DNA of 64,000 nt from Tyto alba (Eukaryota > Chordata > Aves > Strigiformes > Tytonidae), in contig NW_024881321.1 of the NCBI RefSeq assembly GCF_018691265.1, positions 24,773,698 through 24,837,697 of the forward strand, read 5' to 3'. This document shows positions 37,701 to 49,746 of the stretch, in pieces; position 1 is the first letter of the stretch, and the number at the start of each line of letters is the position of its first letter. Under the pieces are notes generated by a model. That model did not search any database, was not told the DNA's origin, and saw nothing but the letters and a program-made list of their open reading frames with translations. A program made the translations under genes and the position numbers.

Positions 37701-39800
37701 GCCTTATTTTAGAATGAGTATTTACCCCAAGGGTGGTTACTTATAGCTTGCTAGTCCAAAACCCATGGTAAATTAGAAACTTTGTCAGTTTATAACACTA
37801 CTATCTTTTAGCAGAATTTCCTCTTATACATAATAGAACATCAGTATCATTATTTTTTATTCCCCTTTTTTCCCCTGAATGTTAACAGAATATTTTCATT
37901 TCTTGGAGCTCCTTCCCCTTTGGATTTCCTTGGAGAAGAGTAAAGTCAGAGGTTTACTTTCACTTTATTGATTACGTCCCAAGTGTATGGATTCTTAATG
38001 GAGCTTATTCAGCAGGACCCTTGATTTAAAATGTTGCAAAGAGAAAGAGTGCTCACAATACTCTGGCCTGTGTGAGATATATGTGAACTGCTCAGGAGTA
38101 CAGACAAGTCCCTTGGGTGTGTGAGTGCATGTAAAATATGAAGAACATGTATGTTTTAGGAGATTTTGCACTTATTAGTACAGGGAAAAAAAAAAAAAAA
38201 AAAAAAAACCAACAAAAAAAAAAACCAAAAACCCCACACTTTAATCAGTTATATTTCTGTGAAGAAATCTGGACATTTCACTCAGCACCAGAGCAACGGG
38301 ATAAGATGACAAGCTGTTCAATATAACAATAATATTGTGTGTTAAATTATTTTATTCTTTTTAATTACAAATATATTTTTAAAGCTTTCCTATATGTTTT
38401 TTATAAAACATAACCAGAATCACAATGAAATATGTCAAACAATTCCAATATGAAACTTTCAGATTTCTTGATTTCTTTATTTCTAAGTATAATGACAAAT
38501 ACCACCAAAACTGTTTTCTTTTTTTTTTTTTTTTTTTTGATGTATTGTTTACTTTGTATTTACATTTTTCTATTGAGAAAAAAGAACCATGATACAACTG
38601 TGGAATAGATTTTACATATGTATACAAGGAGAGATGTGTATAAAAAAATTAACAAAGAACTTGTAAGAGACCACTTTACATATGATAAAATTAAGATGTA
38701 TTATTTTAAAACAACATTTCAAATAGTTATTTTACAATGAAAAGGTAAAGTATATGAATTTTCCATTTTTTCTTCAAACCTTAAAAATCATTCTCTTTTG
38801 CAATTAGATTATACCTGGCTCTTACCAAGACAAAGCAATTTTCAAGGGTGAAGTAAAGACATTAAAGTAAAGTTTTATCAGGAAACCTGGAGGCAACCTT
38901 AATCACAGAGATCACTAATCACCATTATAATGATACTATAGTGTAGAAACAATTTGTTGTCTCATGTTTATTACAAAATCTTTGTTGGGGCAATCTTTTT
39001 GTCTCAAGGAAATACAAAGTCATTGCTTTATCATCATCATTTTTATGCAACACTTTAGACATAAATATGCTTTAAGTCAATTTTAACTGAACAAGAATTT
39101 GTTAATTTTTATATTTATCAAAAATATATATTGAAAACAACTCTTAATACTTCCAAATAAGAATATGATCTCAAATTACTATAATCCACTCTAAGGAGCA
39201 TTCACTTTCATTGTGTGTGTTGTGAGCATTTGCAGACTGTGTGATGTAATATCATAATGATATGCTTGCAATATCTCAGAAAAGATGGATCCTGGTATCT
39301 GATATGCTCAGTTTGGTCTTCAATTCTGCCTAACTCTTCAGTATAATATTTTTGTGTTGTTACTCTTTTTTGATGGTTATTATGTTTGTCTCTATTAATA
39401 CTATTAAAAATATTTTCTTGTGTTCCCTACCATTAAGAGCAGCAGCATCTCTCTCTTCACGTATTCCTTAATGTCTACAGATCTTTTTTAATCCATATGT
39501 AAAATAAATGTTTAATCCTAGAAGAACTTTCGTTTATCCCTTGACCAGGCTATGATTTATCTTCCTTCCAGTCAGCAAGGCAATGAACACAATACAGAAG
39601 CTTATTTTCAGACATTTTGTCCCCAAAATGATTGCAATGCCATCTTACCCACTAAAAAATTCTATTAAAGCTTCCCACGGAGCAAACTGCTTTCTGAAAG
39701 TCCTCTATTTTTCCATTATTCTAGCTCTGATATCTCCCTCCCAGAGATGCTTCCTCTTGTTGTCTCTATACTGTAGTTACATATTGTCTCCTGTTAGCAG
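34775..39800. other. AT-rich DNA with small duplications, no gene seen
   Basis: No gene or family is recognised. Contents include A-rich patches at 37003-37040 and 38187-38225, T runs at 35902-35919 and 38518-38538, and a 36-bp tandem duplication at 37193-37254. Confidence 0.6.
37193..37254. repeat. 36-bp tandem duplication
   Basis: ATCAAGCTGAGGTTTACTTT at 37193 and ATCAAGCTCAGGTTTACTTT at 37229 are spaced 36 bp apart, and the 26 bp compared differ at two positions. It is a recent local duplication. Confidence 0.8.
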
Positions 39801-39810
39801 GGGCAGGACT

Positions 39811-40015
39811 GCTCTGTGAGGGGCCAGGTTGTGGGGTGAGCCCCTGGTGTGGGGCAAGCCAGAGCTGGGACCTGGTCAGGGGAGTCATAACAGGAGCAGC
39901 CAGAGACAGGGACAGAAATAGGACTGGAGATGGGGTCAGATACTGGAGACAAGGCTACAACTGAGGTCCATTCAGGACCATTGGGGCTGGGGAAAAGTTT
40001 TAGCATTTTGACATT
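39811..40015. other. GC-rich block next to LTR
   Basis: About 200 bp of G-rich sequence directly abuts the 3' end of the minus-strand LTR at 40016-40971. If that LTR were the 5' LTR of a provirus, this would be its leader or gag start, but no TGG-type primer-binding site follows the LTR end. The origin is undecided. A short proline-rich minus frame here (80 codons) has no recognisable domain. Confidence 0.35.
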
Positions 40016-40971
40016 TGTCGGATGCGAGACCCCCATGCAACTGCTCTTTCACTCCCCCTCCTCAACAGGATAGGGGGGAGAAAATAATATGGAAATCCCA
40101 AGGATCAAGATAAAGACAGAGAGATCACTTACCAATTACCATCACAGGTAAAACAGACTCACCTTAGGGAAATTTATTACCAATTAAAGAGTGGGATAAT
40201 GAGAAATAAGAACAAATCTAAAAGCACCTTCCCCCTACCCCACACAACCAATCTTTCCAGGCTCAACTTCACTACTTCATTCCCTACTCCTCTGTTTTCC
40301 CACCACCAACCATTGCAAGGGCCTGGGGGTTAAGCCAGTTGGAGACACTTCTCTACCATTCCTTCTTCCTCACATTTTTCCTCTGCTCCATGTGGTAAAG
40401 TCCTTCAGGAAAGGACTGCTCTGTTGTGGATCCCCCACAGGCCACGATTCCTGCGAGAAAGCCTGCTCCTATGTGCCATCATTTGCACGGGCCACAGGTC
40501 CTACTAGAAGCCTGCTCCTTCTTGGGCTCTCCACAGGGCCACAGCTTCCTTCAGGCTATATACACCTGCTCTGACATGGGGACCTCCATGGGCTTGCAGG
40601 TGGATATCTGCTCTACCATGGTCTCCACGGTCTGCAGGGGAATCTCTGCTATGGTACCTGAAGAACTACTTACCTCTTTGTCTTCACTGACCTTTATGTC
40701 TGCAAGAGTGTTTCTCACACATTTTTTTCATTTTTTTTTTCCTCCCTACTTTCTCTTGGGCAGCATTTTACCTTATCTTAAATAGGTTTTCCTCAAGTTG
40801 CAGCCACCTTGGCTGAGGGGCTCAGCTGTGCCTTGCTGTGGGTCCATTGGAGCTGGCTGGAACCAGCTGTGGCTAGCACAGGGCAGCCCCTGGCTTCTCC
40901 TCAGAGAGAAGACCACCCCTGTAGCCCCCCTGATGCCAAAACCAAAAATTACTACCTACATCCAGTACACA
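40016..40971 (-). mobile_element. Family 1 LTR, near-complete copy
   Basis: Read on the minus strand it starts near 40971 (TGTGTACTGGATGTAGG), keeps GGTTTTGGCATC and GGGGCTACAGGGGTGG, the TATTTAAG box (40778-40785), the repeat block, the AAGGTGCTTTTAGA segment and an end near TCGCATCCGACA. Both ends are flanked by GC-rich DNA that could be proviral interior or neighbouring insertions, and no matching 5-bp duplication was found. Frames of 60-119 codons on the plus strand are antisense to the LTR and not conserved. Confidence 0.75.
40778..40785 (-). promoter_or_regulatory. LTR TATA-like box TATTTAAG (minus)
   Basis: The plus strand reads CTTAAATA. It lies about 185 bp from the LTR start, as in the other copies. 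Confidence 0.5.
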
Positions 40972-40974
40972 GTT

Positions 40975-41540
40975 ATACCAAAAACCTGGCTCAGACAAGG
41001 ACTGGGTGTTGATCTGAAATAGGGTTCCTGGTCCTGTGGGTGAGGGGAGGTCTCAGGTGAGGCTGGTCAGGGTCAGTAAGCCCCAGTGCTGTCCTCAGGG
41101 CCCTGGCATTTCTAAGGAAGGTACCTAGGACAATGTTTTCTCTTTGTCTGCATCTGGCTGTGTCTCTGCAGGGGCTGCACAGCATTTTGATGAGGTGTTT
41201 GTTCAGAAGGCATCTTGCTATGCGGTATCTCCCATCTTTCTGGAGTTATTTTTTCTGGGGGAGGGATGCTTTTAGAATGCAGGTAAGACATGTGCATTAC
41301 TAAAGGATTTGCAAATAGTCAGAGCCTCTCTACCCTGGGAATCAATGTCAAGTCCAATATTTATCACTTATATGTTCCATTGAAATTTATATTACAATTC
41401 CAATTCTGCTATAACTGGAAAACTGAAATGCTTCAGTCCTTTTATCAGTCTCAAACAAATCACATACTGTCATCTTAGATTCCTATTTCAATCTTGAATC
41501 TTAGTCTTTTGACTATTCCTAATAAAGAGATGTTAGTTTA
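40975..41540. other. Mixed GC-rich to AT-rich DNA, origin unclear
   Basis: The first 300 bp are G-rich and could be retroelement-derived; the rest is AT-rich. No recognisable coding segment was found. Confidence 0.4.
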
Positions 41541-41559
41541 TGCTGTAAGCATATGCTCC

Positions 41560-42430
41560 TTTAAGGGTATCTGGTCAAATGAACCACAAATCAGAACACA
41601 CAGAGACAAACCTGACCGACACATGGTAATGGAGTTCATGAGAATAACAAATTTGGTCAGTGGCACGAATTGGTAAGAGTATGTGGAGTGTGAGAATGTT
41701 TACTTTTTCAGTTGGGAGGATAAAGAAAGGGAGGGAGACAAACACACAGAGACATAAAACCTGGCCGATTAAAGTTAACAAACAGTAACCAGAAACAAAC
41801 CTGGTCAGTCACACTAATTGATGGGCTATCAAGAAACTGCAGGTAAACTGGCACTTTGCAACAGATGAGGTTGCAAACCTGGGGGTACAAGGTGTTGAAA
41901 GGGGTGAGTGGGACTGTGCCAACTGATGAGGCAATGTACAGGGGAAAGGGGAGTGAGGGTCTCTATGCTGGTGTCTGGAGCAGGACCACAGGTCACAGCC
42001 GGTGTGCTTGGCGCTGCCTGCTGGTGTGTTATGAGTGTCTGAATCTTCCCCAGTCCTGGTGTGCATGCTGCGTGTGTATTCACTAGCAAAATTCGAGCTG
42101 AACTCACCAGTGAGTATGGGGGCCTTTGGTCCAGGCAGGGATATTAGGCAGGAAGGGGACCGTGATGGTATTTGGGGGGGACCTGTGAGAGTGAGGTGTT
42201 GTGGGACAAGTGTGTGAGTGCTGCATGTTTGCAGTGAGCACCGAGATGGACCAGCCAGTGAGTAAGGAACCTTTGGGGTAGGTAAGAGGGGTTGGGATCT
42301 GGGCTGTGGTGCTGGGAAGCAGAGGTGTCGTGTCGGTGCTCAGGGGATTTATGAATGTGTGTGTGCTTGTGAATCTGGAGCATGTGGTGTGTGCTACACT
42401 AGTGACTTGCTGCCTCTGTCAGCCAAAGAG
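41560..42430 (+). repeat. Degenerate ~148-bp tandem repeat array
   Basis: Matching landmarks recur at a near-constant interval. CACACAGAGACA occurs at 41597 and 41743 (146 bp apart). TGGTCAGT with an AATTG-type end occurs at 41654 and 41802 (148 bp). CCAGTGAGTA occurs at 42107 and 42255 (148 bp), with weaker AGTGA matches near 41951 and 42401. Around 42095-42270 the two units also share GAG.TG.AC and CCTTTGG. Units are strongly diverged and TG-rich in the second half. Many frames of 60-92 codons cross it without any domain. It may be a satellite-like segment or a repeat inside an ERV. Confidence 0.55.
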
Positions 42431-42439
42431 GAGGAGGGG

Positions 42440-44295
42440 ACTTGGTGGCCATCTTAGCATACCTTAACGTATAGTATAAGGTCTTATATCATAAGCCAGT
42501 ACATGTAACATATGCCATCACTTTCAGGCTGTAAAAAACACAATTTGAGGAATGACTGTAACTTAATCTTCAGATTATTTCAGATACTTTGAACTGAAGA
42601 AAAAAAATAAAGTTAAAACCAAATAGAATATAATAGAGTAAAAGAGAATAAAATAAAAGTAATTATCTCTTAGAGTCATAGGGATGCCAACGTAAGCCTA
42701 AATATACCTAATAACAAGTGCTAGGTAGGGTGGACATGACCAGTCTTTAGCAGAAGCTAACCATGAGCATTACAAGTGCAAACAGCTTTAGATCTGTGGT
42801 AAATTGACCTTGCCCTAGGGGGACAAGAAGTTTTCACATGGGACTGATGAGTTTTGCAAGGAGATATAGTCAATATGACAAAGTTATTAACCTTCAATAT
42901 TTTTAACTTATGTTTAAATTTCTGTTTTCTACTGACTTTCATTGACATCTGTCAATATCTCTTTCTAATAAGTATTAGCAATACTGAAACAAGCATCAAC
43001 AAACTAGGCATCCGTAATTTTTATTTGTATATGTTTGTCTGCATCCACCCATCCTAAAAGTGTTTTCCTGTTGCCCTCTCATTCTCTTATTTTTTTGCTA
43101 CTTTTCTTTATTTCCTCATTAGAGGACATACCATTACTAATTTCTATCTCCCTTTGAATTTAACATATCAAAGGTTTTTTTTATTTATGTGACAGAGATG
43201 ACTGCAACTTTTTGCTGTGTGGGGGGTTGGTTAAAGGCAGTAGAATCACAAGCACATAATCAGTCAACATCCAAAGACTGTTGTAGTACTTAGTACTCTG
43301 ATCAATGGATCCCTATTTTTAAAGCTCTGGTGTCTGAAGCACAAAGAGGGTAAATATGTCTAATGTAGAAAAGTGAGGGAAAAAAAAAAGTTTAGACAGT
43401 ATTATTTAAGTACTCCAATATTTTATTCACTGAATTGAATTATCTCTGTAAAACATTAGTATTATCAAAAGCTTTCTTTTATATATATATATAATTGTAT
43501 AGTCATAAAATAATGTAGTTAATAATATAAAACCCAACATCCTGGACTTAGATATTCTGTTAATTTATTGTGAAAAAAATTGTTTTGATTTATCAACTTG
43601 TTATCATAACACTGGGATTTGATCCAATAGGAAACATCTCATTTATATCAGTGCAATTAGTTCATGTATTTATGGGTTCAAATATTACCACCTGTATTTA
43701 TTTTAAAATACTGCAAAAGTATAATAATGATGAAGATAGATTTTTTTTACACTCACAATAAAACATTGTTATTTCAGTGTTAATGAATTTGGCTTCTTTG
43801 TTTGTCCCTAGTGGGATTACTGGAGCAGAGATTATTTATTTTAGTAATAATTTGTTTTCCTCTAAAAATTTATGAGAAATTGAAAAGTTGAAACAAATTT
43901 TCCTAAAGACTACAGTTACTAGAATGACTGCCTATCTGTATTGCCTGGTATTTGCTCTTACCTATAACATCTTCCTTCAATGTGTTTTAGCTGTAATGTT
44001 CAGGCCATTGCATAAATCAGTGATGGGAATCAAAAGAGAGGAAAGAGAAATGTGAATATCTGAATCCTGATTCAAAACATCTATATGCCTTTAATTTTTC
44101 AAGCTTTGCAAAAGAATAACTATCACTGAGCTCTCGTTCTCCTAACTATATACATATATACATATACAAGTATTTGAAATCTGTAAAAGATTCAAAAATG
44201 ATTGCTACAGGAGGCACATAAACATTTATCATGTAGGTCTTCGTTTCACACAACTTGGTACTTTAGTTGCTCTCCTACTCTAAATGCTACATTTA
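42440..44295. other. AT-rich DNA, no gene seen
   Basis: No gene or family is recognised; short (TA)n near 43482-43494. Confidence 0.6.
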
Positions 44296-44298
44296 ATT

Positions 44299-45029
44299 AT
44301 AGAATCATAGAACAGTTTGGAGGGAACCTTTAAAGGTCAGCTAGTCCAACTCACCCTGCTATGAGCCGGGACATCTCCAACTAGACCAGGTTGCTCAGAG
44401 TCCTGTCCAACTTGGCCTTGAATGTTTCCAGGGATGGGGCATTTACTACCCCTCTCTGGGCAACTTGTTCCAGTGTTTCACTACTCTCATTGCAAAAAAT
44501 ATCTTCCTTTTATCTAGTCTGAATCTACCCTCTTTTAGTTTAAAACCATTACGCTTTGCCTTATTGAAACAGGACCTATTAAAAAGTCTGTCCCCATATT
44601 TCTTATAAGCCCCCTTTAAGTATTGAAAGGCCACAATAAGTTCTCCCCTGAGCCTTCTCTTCTCCAGGTTAAACAACCCCAACTGTCAGCCCATCCTCAC
44701 AGGAGAGATGTTCCATTCCTCTGATCATTTATGTGGCCCTCCTCTGGACTCATTCCAACAGGCTCATTCGTTTCCTGTGCTGTGGACTCTAGAACTGGAT
44801 GCAGTACTCTAGGTGGGGTCCACCACTGTAGAGTAGAGCAGCAGAATCACCTCACTCTATCTGCTGGCCACAATTCTCTCCTTTTTTGCAGGGTTGCTCT
44901 CAGTCTCTTCATCCCCTAGCCTGTATTGATACCGGAGTTGCCCTGTACCAGGTGCACTTGGTCTTGTCGAACCTCATGAGGTTCAGATGGGACCACTTCT
45001 CGAGCTTGTCCAGGTCCTTCTGGATAGCA
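44299..45029 (-). mobile_element. CR1 LINE 3' end, 5'-truncated
   Basis: On the minus strand it ends in the CR1-type tail (plus strand begins ATAGAATCATAGAA at about 44302), preceded by the 3' UTR and ORF2 C-terminus. The 5' end breaks off near 45029 within the segment reading [12 protein letters not shown] on the minus strand. Truncation at the 5' side is the usual outcome of CR1 target-primed reverse transcription. The ORF2 frame is only partly open (see 44446-44682). Confidence 0.93.
44446..44682 (-). pseudogene. CR1 ORF2 C-terminal fragment
   Basis: A 78-codon open stretch reads LFNLEKRRLRGELIVAFQYL, then FKLKEGRFRLDKRK and MRVVKHWNKLPRE, which are hallmark blocks of the CR1 ORF2 C-terminus. 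The protein normally supplies reverse transcriptase and endonuclease for retrotransposition; only the tail after the RT domain remains here. It is not functional. Confidence 0.9.
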
Positions 45030-47942
45030 ATAATAAAAATAAGTTATTAATGTTACAATTATGATTGTTTGAGACCTCATAATCTCTGTCCAATTTGGCT
45101 AGAATTGACCAAATAATTCAATTTTTTATGAGAAAAACATGAAGACTCATATGCTGGAATTCATATGATCTAATACAGATATTTACAACACCAGTATTGA
45201 CTCTAAGGTGCTGTGTAGCTATTTAGTCAATAAGGATAAATACATTGGGCAAGTACTGTGGAATACATTTCCTATACAGCTGTCTTCAGTATGTCAAATA
45301 AATCATAATGAAAGCCATTGCAAAATTTCCAATAACCTTATTATGATAATATTTTGTCCAGTGTACATATTCCAGTAATCTATTACCTGAATAATCTTCT
45401 AAAATATTTTTTTTCATTTTCCTATTTTGTCCGTTAAAACTTTATTGAACTGTAGAATGCATGTCTGCACAGAAGCAATTTTACAATATAAAAATAACAT
45501 TTGCCAAGACAAAACGCAGGCTATTTCAATGGAATGATTCTCCTGTGTATGCATATGTATCTCTAAGTAGATAAGAGACAACATGTTATACTCAAATACA
45601 AATGCAAATTTATATGTACACTTAGGGTAAATCTTAAAAAAGAAAGCCTTTAAGTCAGAAAAATAGAATTCTTGCTTAAGCTGGTTTATATCTTTGACAG
45701 TTATTTCTGAAGCATTTGTAGTAGATTGGAGAAATGTTATGGTCCTTTGTATTTAAAAAGTACACTTCACTATTAGATGAGTTTGCAGATTGGCTGCCTG
45801 CCTCCAGCTACTCCACTTTGATAACAAAATTAATGGTACATACGTCAACAGATGTGGCAAATTAGCATAGTAAGAAGCAGTAATAAATCTGAACTATCTT
45901 AACAAAGAGCATTACTTTTTCTATAATTTCTTATATTGCCTTATTCCATCCTAACCAGTTTTATACACAAACTGAGAGCAGAGCCTTAATTTTTTAACCA
46001 AATATTTAGGTTGATAAATACAAAATTTCTCATGTAATGTCCAGGAACAGTTACAATTTTGACAACTGTATACATTTCATGAGTAATTATTACTTTGAAT
46101 ATTTTTATTCTGTACATCAGCTATGATGATATTAGTGAAATATTACATGTTGATAGCCACCTAGAATGACATGTCATCTAACCATTAATAAATCTTTTAT
46201 CTCAGCTAGGTTTCCAAACACTACAGTCAACCAATAGAATTGGTCATAGATCCACCTCACTTGTATAAATGTCTATCTCACAATGAAAAGAAAGCATGCT
46301 ATGAAACATTCTCTTCTAATGACCATAAAAGAAGTTTTGATGTATACAAATTATTTCAGTATAAACAAATTAAATATATCTCTAAAAACTTTTTCCAGTT
46401 TTTTCCATGAACAAAAAATTTCACCTTGCACTCACAGTTATCACATTTCATTACTTGCAGCGTAGCAGGATCAAGTCCCTAATTCTTGAAGTAGATGTTT
46501 AATTGTCTGATCACTTAGAAGAAAAAAGTTTTTACAGTAGAAACTATTGAAAAAATTATTTTTTTCCTTAGCCTACAAAACCTTTTACCAGAATGTAAAA
46601 TTTAGAGTTAAGTGAGTCAAATCTGAACCATTTGATACTTTAAAATGCCAAGAATAAGAATTTTCCCTCAAATCAAAGTCTTCAGTTTTCAAACAGTGAT
46701 ACAGAGTAGCCCCAAACAGAGTAAATTATAGGAACCTAATTGTAATGGTAAAGGCAGGAATAAATGAACTGAGGTCTGTTTCCAAATTAGAAATTCATTA
46801 TCTCTTTAACAAGCAGAGATGAAAACAATCATTATTTGAAAAAGTCTTTATGACACCCCCCAAAAAAATGAGTTTACAAAAACAGCTTCAAAAAAATAAC
46901 CTTATTATTAATAGTGACCATATTTTGCATACTTAAATTTTTGTCAGTTACTGGATTAACATGTAATTAGAATGACTGGGGGGGAGTGGGGGTAAGGGGG
47001 TGTGGGGTGTCTTTTCCCTTATGGAAAGATACAGGACTCATACTAATTACATTCAGAGAGGTGAATATGTGTTTGTTTTACTTGGATATAATTTTAGAAT
47101 ATACTATTAATTGCCAAATAAATTATTCCAATAGCAAGTCATCACAGCATCATCACAAGACAAAATTCTCCTTTCTAATTGCTTGGTTTGTGGAATATGC
47201 TGTGCACAACAAGGAGACTAACAAAAACAGATGTACTCTGTCAGCCAAAGGGGAAATATTTGTATAACAAGTTAGCCCAGGAGAGGCTTACGTCCGCATG
47301 GTAATACAATCATTAGTGTACATTATCATTCTTCATCACTGTGTTCTCTTCTTAGTGTTTTTACTTTCATCTTCCAAAATCCTGTCTACTACTAACATTG
47401 GCATGTACCATTTATAGAACATATGATACTTCAAATACCTAAAGGATCAGCCAAATGAGAGATGAAGGGGTTGATATATGCTTTTAGAAACAGATCCTTA
47501 CACCAGAGATTTGCTTGCCACAATTTGGAGGCACATCTGGAGCAGCATATGCAGATTTAGCAGGCAGCTTTAATCTCTCTGGCTGAGTTACAAGTGAGGA
47601 CAGGACAGCTATTCAATAAAGTGCCTCAGAGGCTCATATGTTACTGGAAACGATAAATCAAATTCAAGAGAACCACAGAGGACAATTCCATTCAGTCAGT
47701 AGAGTCAGCTGGCACAACTCAGGTGCCTAACATTTCAGGCACAAACATATCCCAGGAGGGCTAAAATTATGTTTTTTAACATGACATGTAAATGTCGTGA
47801 CTTGTTGAAGTGACCACAAGAAAGATCATTGGTCATGTCCCTTTGTCTAGAATCTTCAAAAATCCTCTGAAGATTCTGATTTCACAGTGTGTTTAGACCA
47901 CATATATGAATGTATGTAAGGCAAATGAAGGCAATTTTATGG

Positions 47943-47984
<42 letters not shown>
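47943..47984. repeat. Poly(A) run, 42 bases
   Basis: Forty-two uninterrupted A on the plus strand. The upstream 400 bp show no recognisable retroposed gene, so it may be a plain microsatellite or the tail of an unidentified retroposon. Confidence 0.95.
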
Positions 47985-47987
<3 letters not shown>

Positions 47988-48028
47988 GCTGCAGAGTACT
48001 GGTAGAATACTTCAACTAGGATAGTGCA

Positions 48029-48140
48029 GTTCTACCACTTCCTTCTCTTTTCCTCTCCACTTCCCTCTTCCTCTGTCCCCCCTCCTCCCCATTCCCCTTT
48101 GCCTCATCACCTACTTTTCCTTTTTCCTTTCCCTTCTCCC
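48029..48140. repeat. Polypyrimidine tract
   Basis: About 110 bp is almost entirely C and T on the plus strand. A partly complementary purine-rich tract follows at 48300-48360. Confidence 0.8.
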
Positions 48141-48424
48141 CTGAATTATAAGAGTACATCTGAGCAAGTACAAAAGTGAGGGCAAGACCATCTAGACCTA
48201 ATAGTTTTGAACATATAATTCTCACATTTCATGAGGCTGAAGATAACAGTTGAAGCAAAAGGTAATAGCTGAAATTTGATTGGGTTATTGTGTTTTATCA
48301 TAGATGAGAAGGGAATTGGAGGGGAAGGGAGAGAAGAGGTAGAGGAAATTGAAAAGAAGCAATATTATTGAGGTTATGCATGCTTACATTTCCATAAATG
48401 GTTGGTGTGGCACAATTTTCCTCA

Positions 48425-48740
48425 AAAAGGAAGCATTCCTTCTTATGAGGACAGGCTAAGGGAGCTGGGATTGTTTAGCCTGGAGAAAAAGAGGATCAAG
48501 GGAGACATTATCACTCTCTACAACTACCTGAAAGGAGGTTGTAATGAGGTGAGTGTTGGTCTCTTCTCCCAAGTAACAAGTGATAGGATGTGAGGAAATG
48601 GCCTTAAGTTTCACCAGGAGAGGTTTAGATTGGATATTAGGAAAAATTTCTGCACTGAAAGTGTTGTCAAGCACTGTCTACCCAGGGAAGTTGTTGAGTC
48701 ACCATTCCTGGAGATATTTAAAAGACGTGTAGATATGTGT
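48425..48740 (+). mobile_element. CR1 LINE 3' region, left half (split by LTR)
   Basis: This plus-strand CR1 ORF2 C-terminal text reads [33 protein letters not shown], then after a stop where the family has an Arg codon (CGA to TGA type change) [19 protein letters not shown], and ends at KRRVDM near 48738. It continues after the LTR at 49747. The LTR therefore inserted into this CR1, which dates the CR1 as older. Confidence 0.9.
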
Positions 48741-48893
48741 CCTGGGTTTGAATGAGTGGTGGGTTTTTTTGATAACAGGGAAGGGGACTACAGGGGTGGC
48801 CCCTGTGATAAGCTTCTGAAAGCTCCTCTGGCTCCTAGTCAGCCCCACCTCTGCATTAAGGATGAGCCAATCAGCTGCACCTCCGTGATAACA

Positions 48894-48901
48894 TATTTAA
48901 G
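48894..48901 (+). promoter_or_regulatory. LTR TATA-like box TATTTAAG
   Basis: About 155 bp into the LTR, equivalent to 15099-15106 and 24191-24198 in other copies. Confidence 0.5.
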
Positions 48902-49552
48902 AAGAGACCTGGTGAGGAGTCAGACTTGTGAGGAGGAGTTGCAGAAGCTGCATGAACACCAAGGTCAGTGGAGGAACAGAGGAAGAAAGGAGGGGAGAGG
49001 TGTGCTGGAGCAGAACCCCCCCTGTATCATGTGGTGAGATGGCGAGGGGTCTCCTCCCCTGACACCCATGAAGGTCTACAGTGGAGCAGAAATTGATTTA
49101 TGACCTGTGAGGGGCCTCTCACAAGTGACTAAGGTGTCTACATACAAAGGAGCACAGGATCTTGTGAGAAGAAGCAGTCCTGCTGTTGTAGTTTGATGGT
49201 GGGAGGATTGCAGCACACAGGGATGTCCCACACCGGAGCAGCTCAAGAAACTCTGTGGCCCGTGGGAGGGACTCATGGCAGAGAAAGTTTGTGGATGACT
49301 GTCTCCTGTGAGAGGGGGACCCCAAGGGAGCAGGGGGTAGAAGTTCCAGAAGTTCTTCCCCTTGAAGATGGAAGAAGCAGCAGTACTGACTGCACCCCCC
49401 ATTCCCTGCCCTGTGCCACTAGTGGGAGGAGGTAGAGATATCAGGAGCAGAACTGAGCCCGGGAAGAAGGGAGGGGTGGGGGGAAGGTGTTCTCAAGATG
49501 TGGCAATGCTTCTCACTGTCCTACTCTGTTAAGTGTTGTTGTTAGTGACTGT

Positions 49553-49558
49553 AATAAA
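49553..49558 (+). terminator. LTR polyadenylation signal AATAAA
   Basis: AATAAATG, equivalent in position to the signals in the copies at 14919 and 24011. Confidence 0.5.
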
Positions 49559-49746
49559 TGTATGTTCTTTTTTATTTCCCCTAACGTGTCTGCCTTTTGC
49601 CCATGACCATAATGGTTGATTTGCCCCTCCCTGTCCTATCTCGAATCCTAAGCCTTGGTTTATTTTCTCCTTCTCATTGTTGTGGGGGGAGGGGGGGAGT
49701 GAGCAGCTGCACGGTGATCAATTGCCCTCTGAGTTCAATTACAACA

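Larger units (their letters stand above)
45035..48400. other. AT-rich DNA, no gene seen
   Basis: Nothing codes. It includes 42 consecutive A at 47943-47984, a polypyrimidine tract at 48029-48140 and a purine tract at 48300-48360. Confidence 0.6.
48741..49746 (+). mobile_element. Family 1 solo LTR inserted in CR1
   Basis: About 1006 bp with start TCCTGGGTTTGAATG, a TATTTAAG box at 48894-48901, the degenerate repeat block (units near 49224 and 49260-49330), a GGGAGGGGTGGGGGGAAGG tract, AATAAA at 49553-49558, and end TTACAACA. ATGTG occurs immediately before (48736-48740) and after (49747-49751), which fits a 5-bp target duplication. The exact left edge is ambiguous by two bases because TG of the duplication could also be the LTR start. 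The surrounding CR1 reads continuously when the LTR is removed. Confidence 0.9.

Noticed and set aside
40016..40971. 5-bp target duplication for this LTR
   Set aside because: Bases beside the proposed ends (ACATT left, GTTAT right) do not match, so either the ends are wrong or the duplication is lost or a provirus interior adjoins.
47450..47984. Processed pseudogene ending in the A42 run
   Set aside because: The 500 bp before the A run show no coding text or familiar gene, and no flanking duplication was found.
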